Shown here in pieces: positions 34,261 through 43,202 of a stretch of 64,000 nt of DNA (positions are counted from its first letter, which is position 1; every line of letters starts with the position of its first letter). The stretch comes from Rhizobium deserti (GTDB taxonomy: Bacteria; Pseudomonadota; Alphaproteobacteria; Rhizobiales; Rhizobiaceae): assembly GCF_004358025.1 (NCBI RefSeq), contig NZ_SMTL01000001.1, forward strand, positions 1,277,937-1,341,936. Direction: 5' to 3'. The notes below the pieces were generated by a model. The model worked only from the letters and a program-made list of their open reading frames with translations. It was not told where the DNA came from and did not search any database. The position numbers and the translations under genes are program-made.

Positions 34261-35673
34261 ATGAACGAACGCGCCGCTCTTCGCCAGACGCCGATGGAAC
34301 CGGACCGGATCGGCTTCTTCGGCAAGTTGCCGAGCCATGGGGACTTTGTGTCTGACGGGCTCGGCCGCGGCCTGCAGGAGGTGCTCGACATCTGGATGCA
34401 GGCCGGCCTGCAGCGCCTGCAGCAGGATTTTCCGGGCGATTGGGAGCCAAGGTTCAGGGCAATGCCCACCTGGCGCTTCATCGTGGAGCGCGGCCAGTGG
34501 GGGCAAGCCACTGTTGCCGGTGTGATGCTGCCGAGCCTGGACCGGGTCGGGCGCAGCTTTCCGCTTGTGATCGCCGCGCAGATCACGAATTTTACCAGCG
34601 ACCCCCGTAGCCTTTGCCTCGACGACAGCTGGTTTACCGCAGCGGAAGGGATCGCCGAAAGCTCGGCCCGCCGTGACTTCGACATCAACCTCTTCATCGC
34701 CGCCTTGCGACGCTTGAGGAGTCCACGGCCGGGCGATATGGAGACTGAAGGTAAGGTCGGCGGCACGGCCGGGAGCCTTTGGTGGCGCAGCGACAACAAT
34801 CGCCGGCTTGTTGGGTTTCGCACGATCGGAGCACCACAGCCGGCCGACATCCTCAGACTGCTTGATGATGATACGCCTGCCGCCAAGCAGGCGGCGAAGC
34901 CGGCTCAGCAACCACCACCACCACCCGTTGCCACCGCCCCCCTGAGCAGCGCCAGGATTTCGCCATCCGCGCCCTCCACGGCAGCGAAACCGCATGCCCC
35001 ACTCAAGCTCGCTTATAGCGACGTTTCCCATCCGGGGACGCGGCTGTCATTGAATGCGGACAATCTGCTGATTTCCGCCAAGCAGGGCATATTTGCCGTG
35101 GCCGACGGGATGGGCGAAAGCAATTCGGCAGTCGAGGCCGGCAAGACCGCAGTGGCCGCACTCGGGGACGTCACCGCCCAGGAAACGGTCGACGACACCG
35201 TACAGGACATCAAAGGCAAGCTTGGCCGCGCCCACGGCCTGCTGCAGGCGGCGCGAATGTCCTCCGACCGGGATCCGCCTTGCGCCAGCGTCGCAGTGCT
35301 AGCGGTTCACCAGCAGAGCTTAGCGCTGATCTGGGCCGGCGATGTGCGCTGCTATATCATTCGCGATGGAATGATGCGCTGCCTGACCCGCGATCATCTG
35401 GAAATCGGCCTCAAGCGTGGTCTTTCGAGGTATCTTGGGAGGCCCGGCCAGTTCAGCCCCGAGATCGTTGTCGACAATGTCAGCCGCCGCGACCGTTTTC
35501 TCCTTTGCAGCAATCCACTCTGCCGGGCCCTCCCGGAGCGCAGCATTGCCCAGATCTTGATATCGGCAGACATTGACGAAGCCGCCGCTGTTCTTGGGCA
35601 GGAGGCGCTGATCGCCGGCTGCCGCGATAATTTCAGCGCCATCGTCATCGACGTGAGCGCCACTCGTGGCTGA
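34261..35673 (+). CDS. tagF-pppA: TagF-PppA fusion protein (ImpM), T6SS post-translational regulator
   Basis: 470 residues. Residues 1-210 are TagF: I-G-F-F-G-K-L-P-S-H-G-D-F-V at the start, W-R-F and V-G-R-S-F-P-L in the middle. A proline-rich linker (about 215-250) joins a PP2C phosphatase with the metal-binding pattern F-A-V-A-D-G-M-G-E near 282, S-V-A-V-L-x-V and W-A-G-D-V-R, and C-R-D-N-F-S-A near the end. The TagF half represses T6SS through Fha in Agrobacterium and the PppA half dephosphorylates TssL or Fha. The ATG at 34261 is chosen because the upstream ATG at 34228 lies within tssM. Confidence 0.94.
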   Translation: MNERAALRQTPMEPDRIGFFGKLPSHGDFVSDGLGRGLQEVLDIWMQAGLQRLQQDFPGDWEPRFRAMPTWRFIVERGQWGQATVAGVMLPSLDRVGRSFPLVIAAQITNFTSDPRSLCLDDSWFTAAEGIAESSARRDFDINLFIAALRRLRSPRPGDMETEGKVGGTAGSLWWRSDNNRRLVGFRTIGAPQPADILRLLDDDTPAAKQAAKPAQQPPPPPVATAPLSSARISPSAPSTAAKPHAPLKLAYSDVSHPGTRLSLNADNLLISAKQGIFAVADGMGESNSAVEAGKTAVAALGDVTAQETVDDTVQDIKGKLGRAHGLLQAARMSSDRDPPCASVAVLAVHQQSLALIWAGDVRCYIIRDGMMRCLTRDHLEIGLKRGLSRYLGRPGQFSPEIVVDNVSRRDRFLLCSNPLCRALPERSIAQILISADIDEAAAVLGQEALIAGCRDNFSAIVIDVSATRG

Positions 35674-36583
35674 TGCCCCGCCTACTTCTTTCGGCGAAGT
35701 CGGCCGACATTTCTCCGAGCTCTGGCACGTCCTCGTCACGGAAGGTGATCTCCCGCGGCAGGCCGAGGAACGGCAAATGCTTGTCGATCAGGTGCGAGAT
35801 GCTCTCGACCGTGGCGAAGATCATCTATCGGGACGGCAAAGAGACATCATCGCGAACAGCTTCACCCTTGAAAAGAAGATATACGAGGGTTCATTAACGC
35901 AGGTATACCGGGCCCGCCACCGCGATCTCGGCACTTGGCATGCCATCAAGACCCTACGAGACGACCATGCCCGTGATCCGATCGCAAGGCGGCTTCTGCT
36001 GCGCGAAGCCGAGATCGGTCTGATGCTGCGTCACCCGAATATTGTCGCAATGCAGACACTCCTGCGCTTGGGTGACGGACGCCCGGCGCTCGTCAGCGAA
36101 TGGAGCGGCAAGCGTCTGGGGGACCAGCTTGGACAAGCGCCTTGGTCGATCGACGACATCCGTACCGTGATGGAAAAGGTATTGGTGGCTCTCGAAGCCA
36201 TTCACCAGGTCGGCTTCGTGCACTGTGACCTGTCGCCGTCGAACCTGCTCATTTCCAAGCATGAGCTCACAGAGGCCCGCCTGGGAGACTTCGGTATCAC
36301 CATCTCCATCGGCGCGCGCCACGCAGATGTCGATCTGGCCTTTGCCGGACAACCGGATTTCGCGGCACCGGAACAACAAAAGGGACTACCGCTCGACGGA
36401 CGCTGCGACCTCTACGCTGCTGGGCGACTGCTGGCGCTCCTGCTCGACCATGCCGATACGGTCGGCAGCAACCATGCCGCTTCGCTGAGAGCTCTGGCAA
36501 GAACCCTATCGGCAACTGACCCTGATGCACGCCCCGACAGCGCTAAGGCGGCCCTTGCACTTCTCGGCAGCTCCAGAACCTAG
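35666..36583 (+). CDS. ppkA: PpkA (ImpN), soluble serine/threonine kinase of T6SS
   Basis: 305 residues from a GTG that overlaps the phosphatase gene by 8 bases. Kinase motifs: the ATP-binding lysine in H-A-I-K-T-L, a helix-C glutamate in R-E-A-E-I-G-L-M, the catalytic loop H-C-D-L-S-P-S-N-L-L and D-F-G-I. The loop has C and S where most kinases have R and K (H-R-D-L-K-P), as in several PpkA proteins. There is no membrane segment or periplasmic sensor, unlike Pseudomonas PpkA. About 85 residues precede the kinase core. It phosphorylates TssL and so recruits Fha in Agrobacterium. Confidence 0.9.
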   Translation: MADAPPTSFGEVGRHFSELWHVLVTEGDLPRQAEERQMLVDQVRDALDRGEDHLSGRQRDIIANSFTLEKKIYEGSLTQVYRARHRDLGTWHAIKTLRDDHARDPIARRLLLREAEIGLMLRHPNIVAMQTLLRLGDGRPALVSEWSGKRLGDQLGQAPWSIDDIRTVMEKVLVALEAIHQVGFVHCDLSPSNLLISKHELTEARLGDFGITISIGARHADVDLAFAGQPDFAAPEQQKGLPLDGRCDLYAAGRLLALLLDHADTVGSNHAASLRALARTLSATDPDARPDSAKAALALLGSSRT

Positions 36584-36597
36584 CTCAGGATCGCGTC

Positions 36598-37737
36598 TCA
36601 ATTGCTGCCGGGAAGCGGAGCCGCCGCTGATGGTGCACTCTTCTGGTAGATGGTGAAGAGCTTGGCGAAATCCACCATACCCGAATTTGTGGCGTAGAGC
36701 ATGTCGCCGTCCGCCACCTGGAAACGCTGCATCAGCGCCAGGTTGCTGACATCTTTCATGTCGACGCGGTAGATGGCCGGCTTGCTCGTTACGCTGTAGG
36801 TGCTGGGCATTTTGGCCTGGCCCGCGCCAGGATAAGGCTTGTAGACCGTCTGGTTGCGCAGCACGTAGACATTGCTCGCATTGGCACGATCGTCCAGCAA
36901 TCCTCCGGCGCGTCCGAATGCCTGCGCCAGCGTCAGCTTGCCGGGCTCGAACTCGAACTCGCCGACGCTCTTGAAGGCACCGAAGGCGGTGAATGTCGGC
37001 GCATCCTTGCTGATATAGACCTGGTCATCCGGGAGAAGATAAACGTTCTGGCTGTCGTCGTTCATTACCCGCTCGATCGGAGCGGTTGCACGCTTGTGTC
37101 CGCGGATCAGCGTTACGGTCGCCGCACTTGGCGCGGAAGAAGCACCGCCGGCCAGGGCGATCGCATCGAGAACGCGTTCCTTGCGCGCCGTCAGCGGGAA
37201 GCGGCCGGCTGCGCGCACATCGCCATTAACGGTAAAGCCGTTGGTCGGCTTTTCCACCACGGTAACGATCGCCTGCGGATTGACGGCCGAGCCCTTCAGG
37301 CCGCTGACGATGCGGCTTTGCAATGCTTCAGGGGAGGATTCCAGGACACGCTGGCGACCGACGAAAGGCAAGGTCACCGTTCCGGCGGAATCCACGGTGA
37401 AACGGCCAAGATTGAGCGTCTTGCTTTGCGTCGACGAAAACAGCCCATCTTCACCGGTGTCCAGGATGGTCACCTCGATGACGTCGCCACGGCGCAGCCG
37501 GGTATCTGCATAGCCACTAACGGACCGCATCTCGCTCAGGCCCTGATCGGTCGGCGCGTAGGACAGCGCTTGCGGCATGACCGGCGTCATTGGCGCATCG
37601 GCCAGGCGGATCACCGGTACCCGTTCCTTGGTATTGGGATCGACCGTACTATAAAATGCGCCTGCCGAGGGACCATCTGAAGGCCGCGCGCAGGCACTGA
37701 GGACCGCAACGAGGATGAAGGGCGCAAGCTTCCGCAT
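36598..37737 (-). CDS. Wza-type polysaccharide export lipoprotein
   Basis: 379 residues from the ATG at 37737 behind AAAGGAT. The signal peptide MRKLAPFILVAVLSAC ends in a lipobox with the lipidated cysteine. A Poly_export domain follows (Y-A-D-T-R-L-R-R-G-D-V-I-E-V-T-I-L-D-T near 80, V-T-L-P-F-V-G), then SLBB repeats (V-N-G-D-V-R-A-A-G-R-F-P-L; F-G-A-F-K-S-V-G-E-F-E-F). Such proteins form the outer-membrane exit for capsule or exopolysaccharide. No synthesis or export partner gene lies nearby, so it works with genes elsewhere. It converges on ppkA with a 14-base gap. Confidence 0.9.
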   Translation of the reverse strand: MRKLAPFILVAVLSACARPSDGPSAGAFYSTVDPNTKERVPVIRLADAPMTPVMPQALSYAPTDQGLSEMRSVSGYADTRLRRGDVIEVTILDTGEDGLFSSTQSKTLNLGRFTVDSAGTVTLPFVGRQRVLESSPEALQSRIVSGLKGSAVNPQAIVTVVEKPTNGFTVNGDVRAAGRFPLTARKERVLDAIALAGGASSAPSAATVTLIRGHKRATAPIERVMNDDSQNVYLLPDDQVYISKDAPTFTAFGAFKSVGEFEFEPGKLTLAQAFGRAGGLLDDRANASNVYVLRNQTVYKPYPGAGQAKMPSTYSVTSKPAIYRVDMKDVSNLALMQRFQVADGDMLYATNSGMVDFAKLFTIYQKSAPSAAAPLPGSN

Positions 37738-37947
37738 TACGAATCCTTTGATAGGAGTTTGCGTGCGTAAGGTACCAAGGGGCTTCCCAGGAGCAATCAC
37801 CAAACGGCAAGATCGCCGATTGTGACGAGATGAAGGCGCGGGCTGTGGCCAATTCGCAACTATTTGACCTTGTACTCTTTATCCTGAAATACAACTACAG
37901 TGGTAACGGTTTCCCTTTGAACAGCCGGTCCGGGTGCTGGATTAACG

Positions 37948-38796
37948 ATGTCTTTGAGTGACGATCCCCACGTGACGATGAGGAACAATCGCAGCTGGAT
38001 CTCGATTTGTAATGGACCAGATCAGAGAAGGAAGTGGCCCATAGAACCCTTTCCACCTACCGTCCGCGTAATCGACCTTGAAACCGGCGGCACCGGGCTG
38101 AACGATGTCTGCGAGATCGGATGGCAGGACGTTGTGATGGGTAAAGATGGAAAATGGCATGTTACCGAGGAACGCGGCGCTCTGTTGGTCAATCCCGGTC
38201 GTCCTATTTCAGCCGATACGATGGCTGTGCATCATATTCTGGATGCGCAGGTCGCAGACGCACCACTTTGGAAAGAAATCGCTTCCAAGGTCCTCCGACC
38301 GGCCGGTTGTCTCGAGGCTCTGGCCGCCCACCGAGCTGCCTTCGAACAACGGTATTGCACGCCGCGCTTGACCGGCGGCACGCCGTGGATCTGCACCTGG
38401 AAATGCGCGCTTCGCCTCTGGCCGGATCTCCCGCGTTTCTCAAACCAGATGCTCCGCTATCAGCGCATGCCGGTCGGGCTGGTTCACGACATCGGATTGC
38501 CTGCGCATCGGGCCATGCCGGACGCCTATGTCAGTGCGCATCATCTTCGCGACATGCTGAACGAGACCTCGCTCGATCAACTTCTCGCCTGGAGCAGCGA
38601 GCCCGGTCTGCTTCCTCGCGTGCCTTCCGGGCCGGATCGGGGGAAACGCTGGGACAGTTTAGCCGACGAGACGCTTCAGGACTTTGCGCGGGATCGGGAT
38701 GCTGACATTCGCTTCAGCGCTCAGACCGAATTGGCATGTCGAGGTGACCGTAGCGAACCGAGGACTATCGAGCCGGCGCAGAAGTCGTTCCTGTGA
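37948..38796 (+). CDS. DEDD-family 3'-5' exonuclease with ExoX-like C-terminal domain
   Basis: 282 residues. The exonuclease I motif V-I-D-L-E-T-G-G gives the D-x-E metal site near residue 43; I-S-A-D-T-M-A-V-H-H-I and A-H-R-A-A-F-E-Q-R-Y form the second motif, and H-R-A-M-P-D-A-Y-V-S-A-H-H the third with its aspartate. The tail L-P-R-V-P-S-G-P-D-R-G-K-R-W-D-S-L-A matches the C-terminal extension of ExoX-like nucleases. Expected to trim single-stranded DNA or RNA 3' ends. The start is uncertain (37948 or 37978), since neither ATG has a good ribosome site. Confidence 0.8.
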   Translation: MSLSDDPHVTMRNNRSWISICNGPDQRRKWPIEPFPPTVRVIDLETGGTGLNDVCEIGWQDVVMGKDGKWHVTEERGALLVNPGRPISADTMAVHHILDAQVADAPLWKEIASKVLRPAGCLEALAAHRAAFEQRYCTPRLTGGTPWICTWKCALRLWPDLPRFSNQMLRYQRMPVGLVHDIGLPAHRAMPDAYVSAHHLRDMLNETSLDQLLAWSSEPGLLPRVPSGPDRGKRWDSLADETLQDFARDRDADIRFSAQTELACRGDRSEPRTIEPAQKSFL

Positions 38797-38803
38797 GGTG
38801 AAT

Positions 38804-39124
38804 TTGAGCGACCATTATCCGAAGACACCTGACGGCCGGTATTTCGTCGTGCGCTGTCGCCTCTGGCGGTGCAGCAATCCAGCCCTTGACGAAGAAACGC
38901 GCCTTCGTCTTGTCAAGGAGTTGATGTCCGCGCGCCGTGCAGTTCGCGATGCCAAGGGTGACTCTGATAGAGTGGCTCAGATCCGTAAACGGGTGGATGA
39001 TGCGAAGGTATCGCTTGGGGAGCGGGGACCGGTCTGGTGGCATGACGACGCACCGGATTTCAACCGCCATCTCGTTAAAAATACGCCTTACGCCGCGTGG
39101 TACGAAAAGCTGTCGCTTGGCTGA
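38804..39124 (+). CDS. Small conserved protein of unknown function (TTG start)
   Basis: 106 residues from a TTG at 38804 that follows GAGGTG by 3-4 bases. The start L-S-D-H-Y-P-K-T-P-D-G-R-Y-F-V-V-R resembles a small proteobacterial protein of unknown role that I recall near DNA-modifying genes; W-W-H-D-D-A-P-D-F-N-R-H-L-V near the end is also conserved there. It is soluble and charged with a predicted helical middle. It begins 7 bases after the exonuclease stop and is probably cotranscribed. Confidence 0.7.
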   Translation: MSDHYPKTPDGRYFVVRCRLWRCSNPALDEETRLRLVKELMSARRAVRDAKGDSDRVAQIRKRVDDAKVSLGERGPVWWHDDAPDFNRHLVKNTPYAAWYEKLSLG

Positions 39125-39148
39125 ATGCCCTCCCTCTGATCGACATGC

Positions 39149-39685
39149 TTGAAGGACCGATTATTCTTGAAGACGCTTCATCCCCTTATTCTGACTGCCC
39201 GCATTGCCGATCCCGATCTCGAGCCTTTTGACGAGCTTCGAAAACAACACTTTCCTCCTGACCGCAATTTCCTTCGCGCGCACCTGACAATGTTCCACCG
39301 TTTGCCCGGCGAAAAGGTTGGCCAGATCCTGAACGAGCTGAAGAGGACAGCTGTCGATCACTCGGCCATCGTCGCTGACGTTGCGGGCATCCGTCACCTG
39401 GGTGCCGGCGTCGCTTTCGTGATTGTCGCTTCCGAACTCCTACACGTCCACACAGAACTTCGCTCCGCTTTCATGCCCTGGCTAGGCGGACAGGACATGC
39501 AGAAGTGGCAGCCGCATATCACCGTCCAGAACAAGGTTTCCCGGTTGCTCGCAGACACTTTGCATCAGGAGCTGTCAAATGCGTTCGAGCCTCGACGCAT
39601 CGTGATCGAAGGCATGGACCTATGGAAATATCTTGGAGGGCCGTGGCAGCTCGAGCAGACAGTCTTGTTCGGGACATGTCCGTAG
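39149..39685 (+). CDS. 2H phosphoesterase (2'-5' RNA ligase/cyclic phosphodiesterase family)
   Basis: 178 residues starting at a TTG (39149). The two catalytic H-x-T motifs of the 2H superfamily are present and properly spaced: H-L-T-M-F-H near residue 45 and H-I-T-V-Q-N near 122. Related proteins open or form 2',3'-cyclic phosphate and 2'-5' bonds in RNA or nucleotides. No membrane or signal segment. It is 24 bases behind the previous gene in the same direction. Confidence 0.8.
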   Translation: MKDRLFLKTLHPLILTARIADPDLEPFDELRKQHFPPDRNFLRAHLTMFHRLPGEKVGQILNELKRTAVDHSAIVADVAGIRHLGAGVAFVIVASELLHVHTELRSAFMPWLGGQDMQKWQPHITVQNKVSRLLADTLHQELSNAFEPRRIVIEGMDLWKYLGGPWQLEQTVLFGTCP

Positions 39686-39730
39686 CTGGCGTAGCGCTTT
39701 AGCAACCGAGTCTGTTGCGCCGAGCCAGCA

Positions 39731-39758
39731 GAGCCTCGTCAACAGAGCCTCGTCAACA
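39731..39758 (+). repeat. Two tandem copies of a 14-bp unit
   Basis: GAGCCTCGTCAACA occurs twice head to tail, 39731-39744 and 39745-39758, with no mismatches. It sits before the 39817 gene. It may be a recent slippage duplication; copy number could vary between strains. Confidence 0.6.
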
Positions 39759-39816
39759 GGGAGCTATTTCACATGGCTTGTTGACGATAGCTGGCTTGAA
39801 AACCATCTACCGCCCA

Positions 39817-40449
39817 ATGGCAAAGAACGAGACGACCGCAGCCTTTCGATTGATCCAGACCTGGGTGCTGCCGCCGTCAGCCACGCTGGGATCGTCGGTG
39901 CGTGCCAAGGGTATCCTCCTGGAACTCCGCGCTCGACTACCCTTTGCGTCGCGGAAGTCGATCGACATCACCGGCAAGGATCTGACACTTTCGATGCCGG
40001 AAGGATCGGAAGATGAATTTTGCGCGGCCAGAACGATCATTTTGAACTCCTTGCAAAACATCGACAGCCTTCCCGTCATTCCCCGCGAAATTGAAGACAT
40101 CTTGACGATCTCGACGGCAGAGCGGCGACGCTGGCTGGAAGACGGCCGCTTGCCCAGCGCAGGGACCCGAACAGTGAGGTTGCGAGGGCGCGCGAGGCAG
40201 ATCACCTTCCACGTTTTCGAGCCGAGGGTTGTTGAAGATCTGCTCAACCAAAGCATTGTGGACGAGTGGCGCGAGGAAGATGCCGCGGCCAAATTCGAGA
40301 ACAGGAGGCGAGCAGCGTACCAGGCGAAGCTAATGCGCACGCTGAAAAAGGCGGGCAAATCGACAGTGAAATCTAGTCCTAAGCCTGATGACGCTTCCCC
40401 CAACCTTGCAGGATGGGACGAGTTCAAGCGGGACGGACTGCTGCGCTAG
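39817..40449 (+). CDS. Unrecognised soluble protein
   Basis: 210 residues from the ATG at 39817; the frame opens at a TTG (39715), but the earlier part covers the tandem repeat and reads as low-quality coding. No family is recognised. The middle is A-E-R-R-R-W-L-E-D-G-R-L-P-S-A-G-T-R-T-V-R-L-R-G, which has the look of a short helix-turn element followed by a strand, and the C-terminal third is lysine- and arginine-rich. Nucleic-acid binding is possible from the charge only. It closes the small block that starts with the exonuclease. Confidence 0.6.
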   Translation: MAKNETTAAFRLIQTWVLPPSATLGSSVRAKGILLELRARLPFASRKSIDITGKDLTLSMPEGSEDEFCAARTIILNSLQNIDSLPVIPREIEDILTISTAERRRWLEDGRLPSAGTRTVRLRGRARQITFHVFEPRVVEDLLNQSIVDEWREEDAAAKFENRRRAAYQAKLMRTLKKAGKSTVKSSPKPDDASPNLAGWDEFKRDGLLR

Positions 40450-40774
40450 TCCACGGGAGCAGGATCGAAGTGACAGCGGGAAAATCTGACACATCAGCAA
40501 TGTAGGGACTTTTAGATGGCTCCCCTCGCTTGAAGCTCTCGACCCAAACATAAACGAAGACTCGGTGAATGTGCTTGGTAGCGCCTCTTATCTTCACCTA
40601 AGTGCGATGACCTCTGGAGGGCTGCTCGTGCGCGAGATGGAGCGGTGACGATGCAGTACGACTCCGGTTCAACCAACCGGCTGAACGCAACGCACCGGCC
40701 AGAATTACCTTCTGAGTAATATGCCCGAATGCGCGAAGTGCGGCGGCCCTTACGCGATCTCGAGCACTTTCCGG
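40450..40774. other. 325-bp intergenic stretch between convergent genes
   Basis: No gene recognised. It contains a small inverted repeat, CCGGTT and AACCGG around 40664-40680, which may help stop convergent transcription. An open plus-strand frame from 40721 runs on over the protease gene in antisense and is not taken as a gene. Confidence 0.4.
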
Positions 40775-42874
40775 TTATTGCAAGACGCGTGGGATGGTGC
40801 CTCCCGCGCCTTCCAATTCGGCTTCGTCGGCAACGATGGAAACGGCCTCTTGCCGCAAGACATCTTTGGCGTTCTTACGGGCGCTGTCCTGGGCAAGATC
40901 CGCAGTCAAGCTACGCTCGCCTGCTTGCAGGCCATCGTCACCGGAAGCCAAAGCGGCCCCCTGCTGTTCACGCGCTTTCAATCGGCTGGCACGGGCGGCT
41001 TGTTCGGCGCGGCGTTCGGCCTCGTTGAGAGATATGGTGCGTTTTTCACGCTGCATCTGCAACTCTGCAACATCTTCAACGAAAAGCTTGAAATCAGCGT
41101 CGTTCTTCACCCGGTCGTCATGACGGCTTTGCAATTTCGGCAGCAAAGCCGTCACCTTGTTCAAGGGCTTGTACCGTGCGGGTTTGATTTTGCTCGACGG
41201 CAGTGCGTTTTCGTAACTCGTTTCGCCGAGTGTTTTCGGGTCGGAAAGACCGGGCAGGGTAATATCGGGTGAAACGCCCTGTAACTGCGTCGTGGCGCCG
41301 TTGATACGGAAAAACTGCGCGACGGTCAGTTTCAGCTGGCCGAGTTCCGGTTTGCTTTTCCTGGCAGCCTGGTTCAGATCGAGTACCGTTTGTACTGTCC
41401 CTTTCCCAAAGCTGGGCTCGCCGATGACAACGCCGCGACCATAATCCTGGATTGCAGCGGCGAAAATTTCCGAGGCCGAGGCTGAGCCACGGTTGATCAG
41501 TACCCCCAACGGACCGGACCAGGCAGGAACGGAGAGCTCATCCATCTCCACCTCGACCTTGCCGGCAGCGGTTCGTTGCTGCACCACCGGCCCCTTGCCA
41601 ACGAAAAGACCTGTGAGATCGATAGCTTCCGCGAGCGAACCGCCGCCATTGTCGCGCAAATCGATGAGGATGCCATCCACCTTGGCCTGCTTAAGCTCTT
41701 CCAAAAGCTTTGCAACATCGCGGCTAGCGCTGCGGTAGTCCTTTTCGCCTTTGCGATGCGCTTCGAAATCTTCATAAAACGCCGGTAAGGTGATCACACC
41801 TATCTTGCGAGCCAAGCCACGATTTTCGACGGGCAGGATCGTCTTTGTTGCCGCCTGTTTCTCAAGACTGACCTTGTCGCGCACGAGCCTGATAAGCTGG
41901 TGCTGTCCGCTCTCACCGGCACTTGCCGGCAGAATATCCAGTCGCACAACAGAATTCCTGGTGCCCCGGATCATTTGAACAACTTCATCCAGTCGGACAC
42001 CCAAGACTTCAGTAACCGCACCATTGTCGCCCTGACCAACGCCAACAATACGATCTCCTACATTAAGCTGGCCGGAAAGCTGTGCCGGGCCACCAGGTAC
42101 GAGTTCACGTATGGTCGTGAAGCCATCCCGCTCTTGCAAAACGGCTCCTATGCCAACCAGCGACAGCTTCATCGAGATTTCGAAATCCGCCGCAGCCGCC
42201 GGACCGAAATAGTCTGTATGGGGATCAACCGATACAGTGTAGGCAGCCATGAACGACTGGAAGACGTCCTCACTTTTGTAGGTGTAAACACGCGCCAGGA
42301 TATTCGCATATCGCTTGTCAAGCGTCTGACGAATGGCCGCATCGGGCTGTCCTGCAAGCTTTAGCCGCAGCCAGTCGTTTTTGACACGTTGGCGCCAAAG
42401 ATCATCGCTTTGGTCGATAGATTGCGGCCAAGGCTCGTCATCTCGATCCAAGGAATATTCGTCGTGCCCGGTGAAATCGAAATCCTGTTCAAGAAGGCGA
42501 CGCGCATAGGTCATGCGTTCTACCACGCGCTGAGTGTAAATCCCGAAGATTGAAAAGGGGATCGTCAGATCCTCGTCTGCAAGAGCATCATCGATCTTGG
42601 CCTGATCGGTCATGAAAACATCGATGTCAGATTGCCGGAAAAAGCTCCGATCCGGATCCAGGGATTTGATGTAGCGATTCATCACTGTTGCCGACAGGGC
42701 ATCGTCCAGCGGTACCGGCCTATAGGCGTAGCTTCCTAGAATTTGAGCGCTCATCTGTGCCGCCTGTGCTTGGCCTTGCAGTGGTGACAAGACCGGGGGC
42801 GATTTTACTTCCGAGGAATAGGTCGGGTTTGCGACCAGAAGAACGAGGCCGAGAACGCCGTGAGAGATGCGCAT
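40775..42874 (-). CDS. prc: Tail-specific protease Prc/Tsp (S41 family)
   Basis: 699 residues from the ATG at 42874 (MRISHGVLGLVLLV), with a signal peptide for the periplasm. In order: the long N-terminal Prc domain, a PDZ domain (about 230-330, G-I-G-A-V-L-Q-E-R-D-G-F), the S41 peptidase domain and a basic C-terminal DUF3340-like domain rich in R, E and A. The serine-lysine pair is in G-S-A-S-A-S-E and F-G-K-G-T-V-Q. It trims C-terminal tails of periplasmic proteins and peptidoglycan enzymes. The architecture is that of E. coli Prc rather than the roughly 440-residue CtpA usual in alphaproteobacteria. Confidence 0.93.
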   Translation of the reverse strand: MRISHGVLGLVLLVANPTYSSEVKSPPVLSPLQGQAQAAQMSAQILGSYAYRPVPLDDALSATVMNRYIKSLDPDRSFFRQSDIDVFMTDQAKIDDALADEDLTIPFSIFGIYTQRVVERMTYARRLLEQDFDFTGHDEYSLDRDDEPWPQSIDQSDDLWRQRVKNDWLRLKLAGQPDAAIRQTLDKRYANILARVYTYKSEDVFQSFMAAYTVSVDPHTDYFGPAAAADFEISMKLSLVGIGAVLQERDGFTTIRELVPGGPAQLSGQLNVGDRIVGVGQGDNGAVTEVLGVRLDEVVQMIRGTRNSVVRLDILPASAGESGQHQLIRLVRDKVSLEKQAATKTILPVENRGLARKIGVITLPAFYEDFEAHRKGEKDYRSASRDVAKLLEELKQAKVDGILIDLRDNGGGSLAEAIDLTGLFVGKGPVVQQRTAAGKVEVEMDELSVPAWSGPLGVLINRGSASASEIFAAAIQDYGRGVVIGEPSFGKGTVQTVLDLNQAARKSKPELGQLKLTVAQFFRINGATTQLQGVSPDITLPGLSDPKTLGETSYENALPSSKIKPARYKPLNKVTALLPKLQSRHDDRVKNDADFKLFVEDVAELQMQREKRTISLNEAERRAEQAARASRLKAREQQGAALASGDDGLQAGERSLTADLAQDSARKNAKDVLRQEAVSIVADEAELEGAGGTIPRVLQ

Positions 42875-43167
42875 TGATTGTTGTTCCAATTCGAGGACGA
42901 CGCCGATTGCTAATAGTTACTATAGCTCATTGCTGGGCAACATAATGGCCGCGGCACGCAGCACATGACTTTGCGAATACCTGAGATCATCACGCGCCAT
43001 CGGGTTATTTGGTATCCGGCTCATTCAACTCAGCTCACCAGCACCGGCGTCCAGGCAATAGCGGCTGCTAGCACTGACTGCACACGTCGAATCAACACCT
43101 TGCTTGGATTGTTCCGATCGTTGTCGCATGCATCTGTGGCAGCTCCGCTCAACAAGCTTAACACCTG

Positions 43168-43196
43168 TTGACAGCCCGGAATTGTTTGAGCATTGT
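43168..43196 (+). promoter_or_regulatory. Putative promoter of the TPP-regulated operon
   Basis: TTGACA at 43168-43173, 17-base spacer, CATTGT at 43191-43196. It places the transcript start at about 43203, exactly where the riboswitch begins. Confidence 0.5.
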
Positions 43197-43202
43197 CGAG
43201 AC

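Noticed and set aside
33603..34886. 427-codon minus-strand open frame
   Set aside because: Antisense to tssM and tagF-pppA; no domain.
40721..41272. 183-codon plus-strand frame starting with two cysteine pairs
   Set aside because: The M-P-E-C-A-K-C start looked like a zinc ribbon, but the frame runs antisense through the protease and the remaining sequence is not protein-like.
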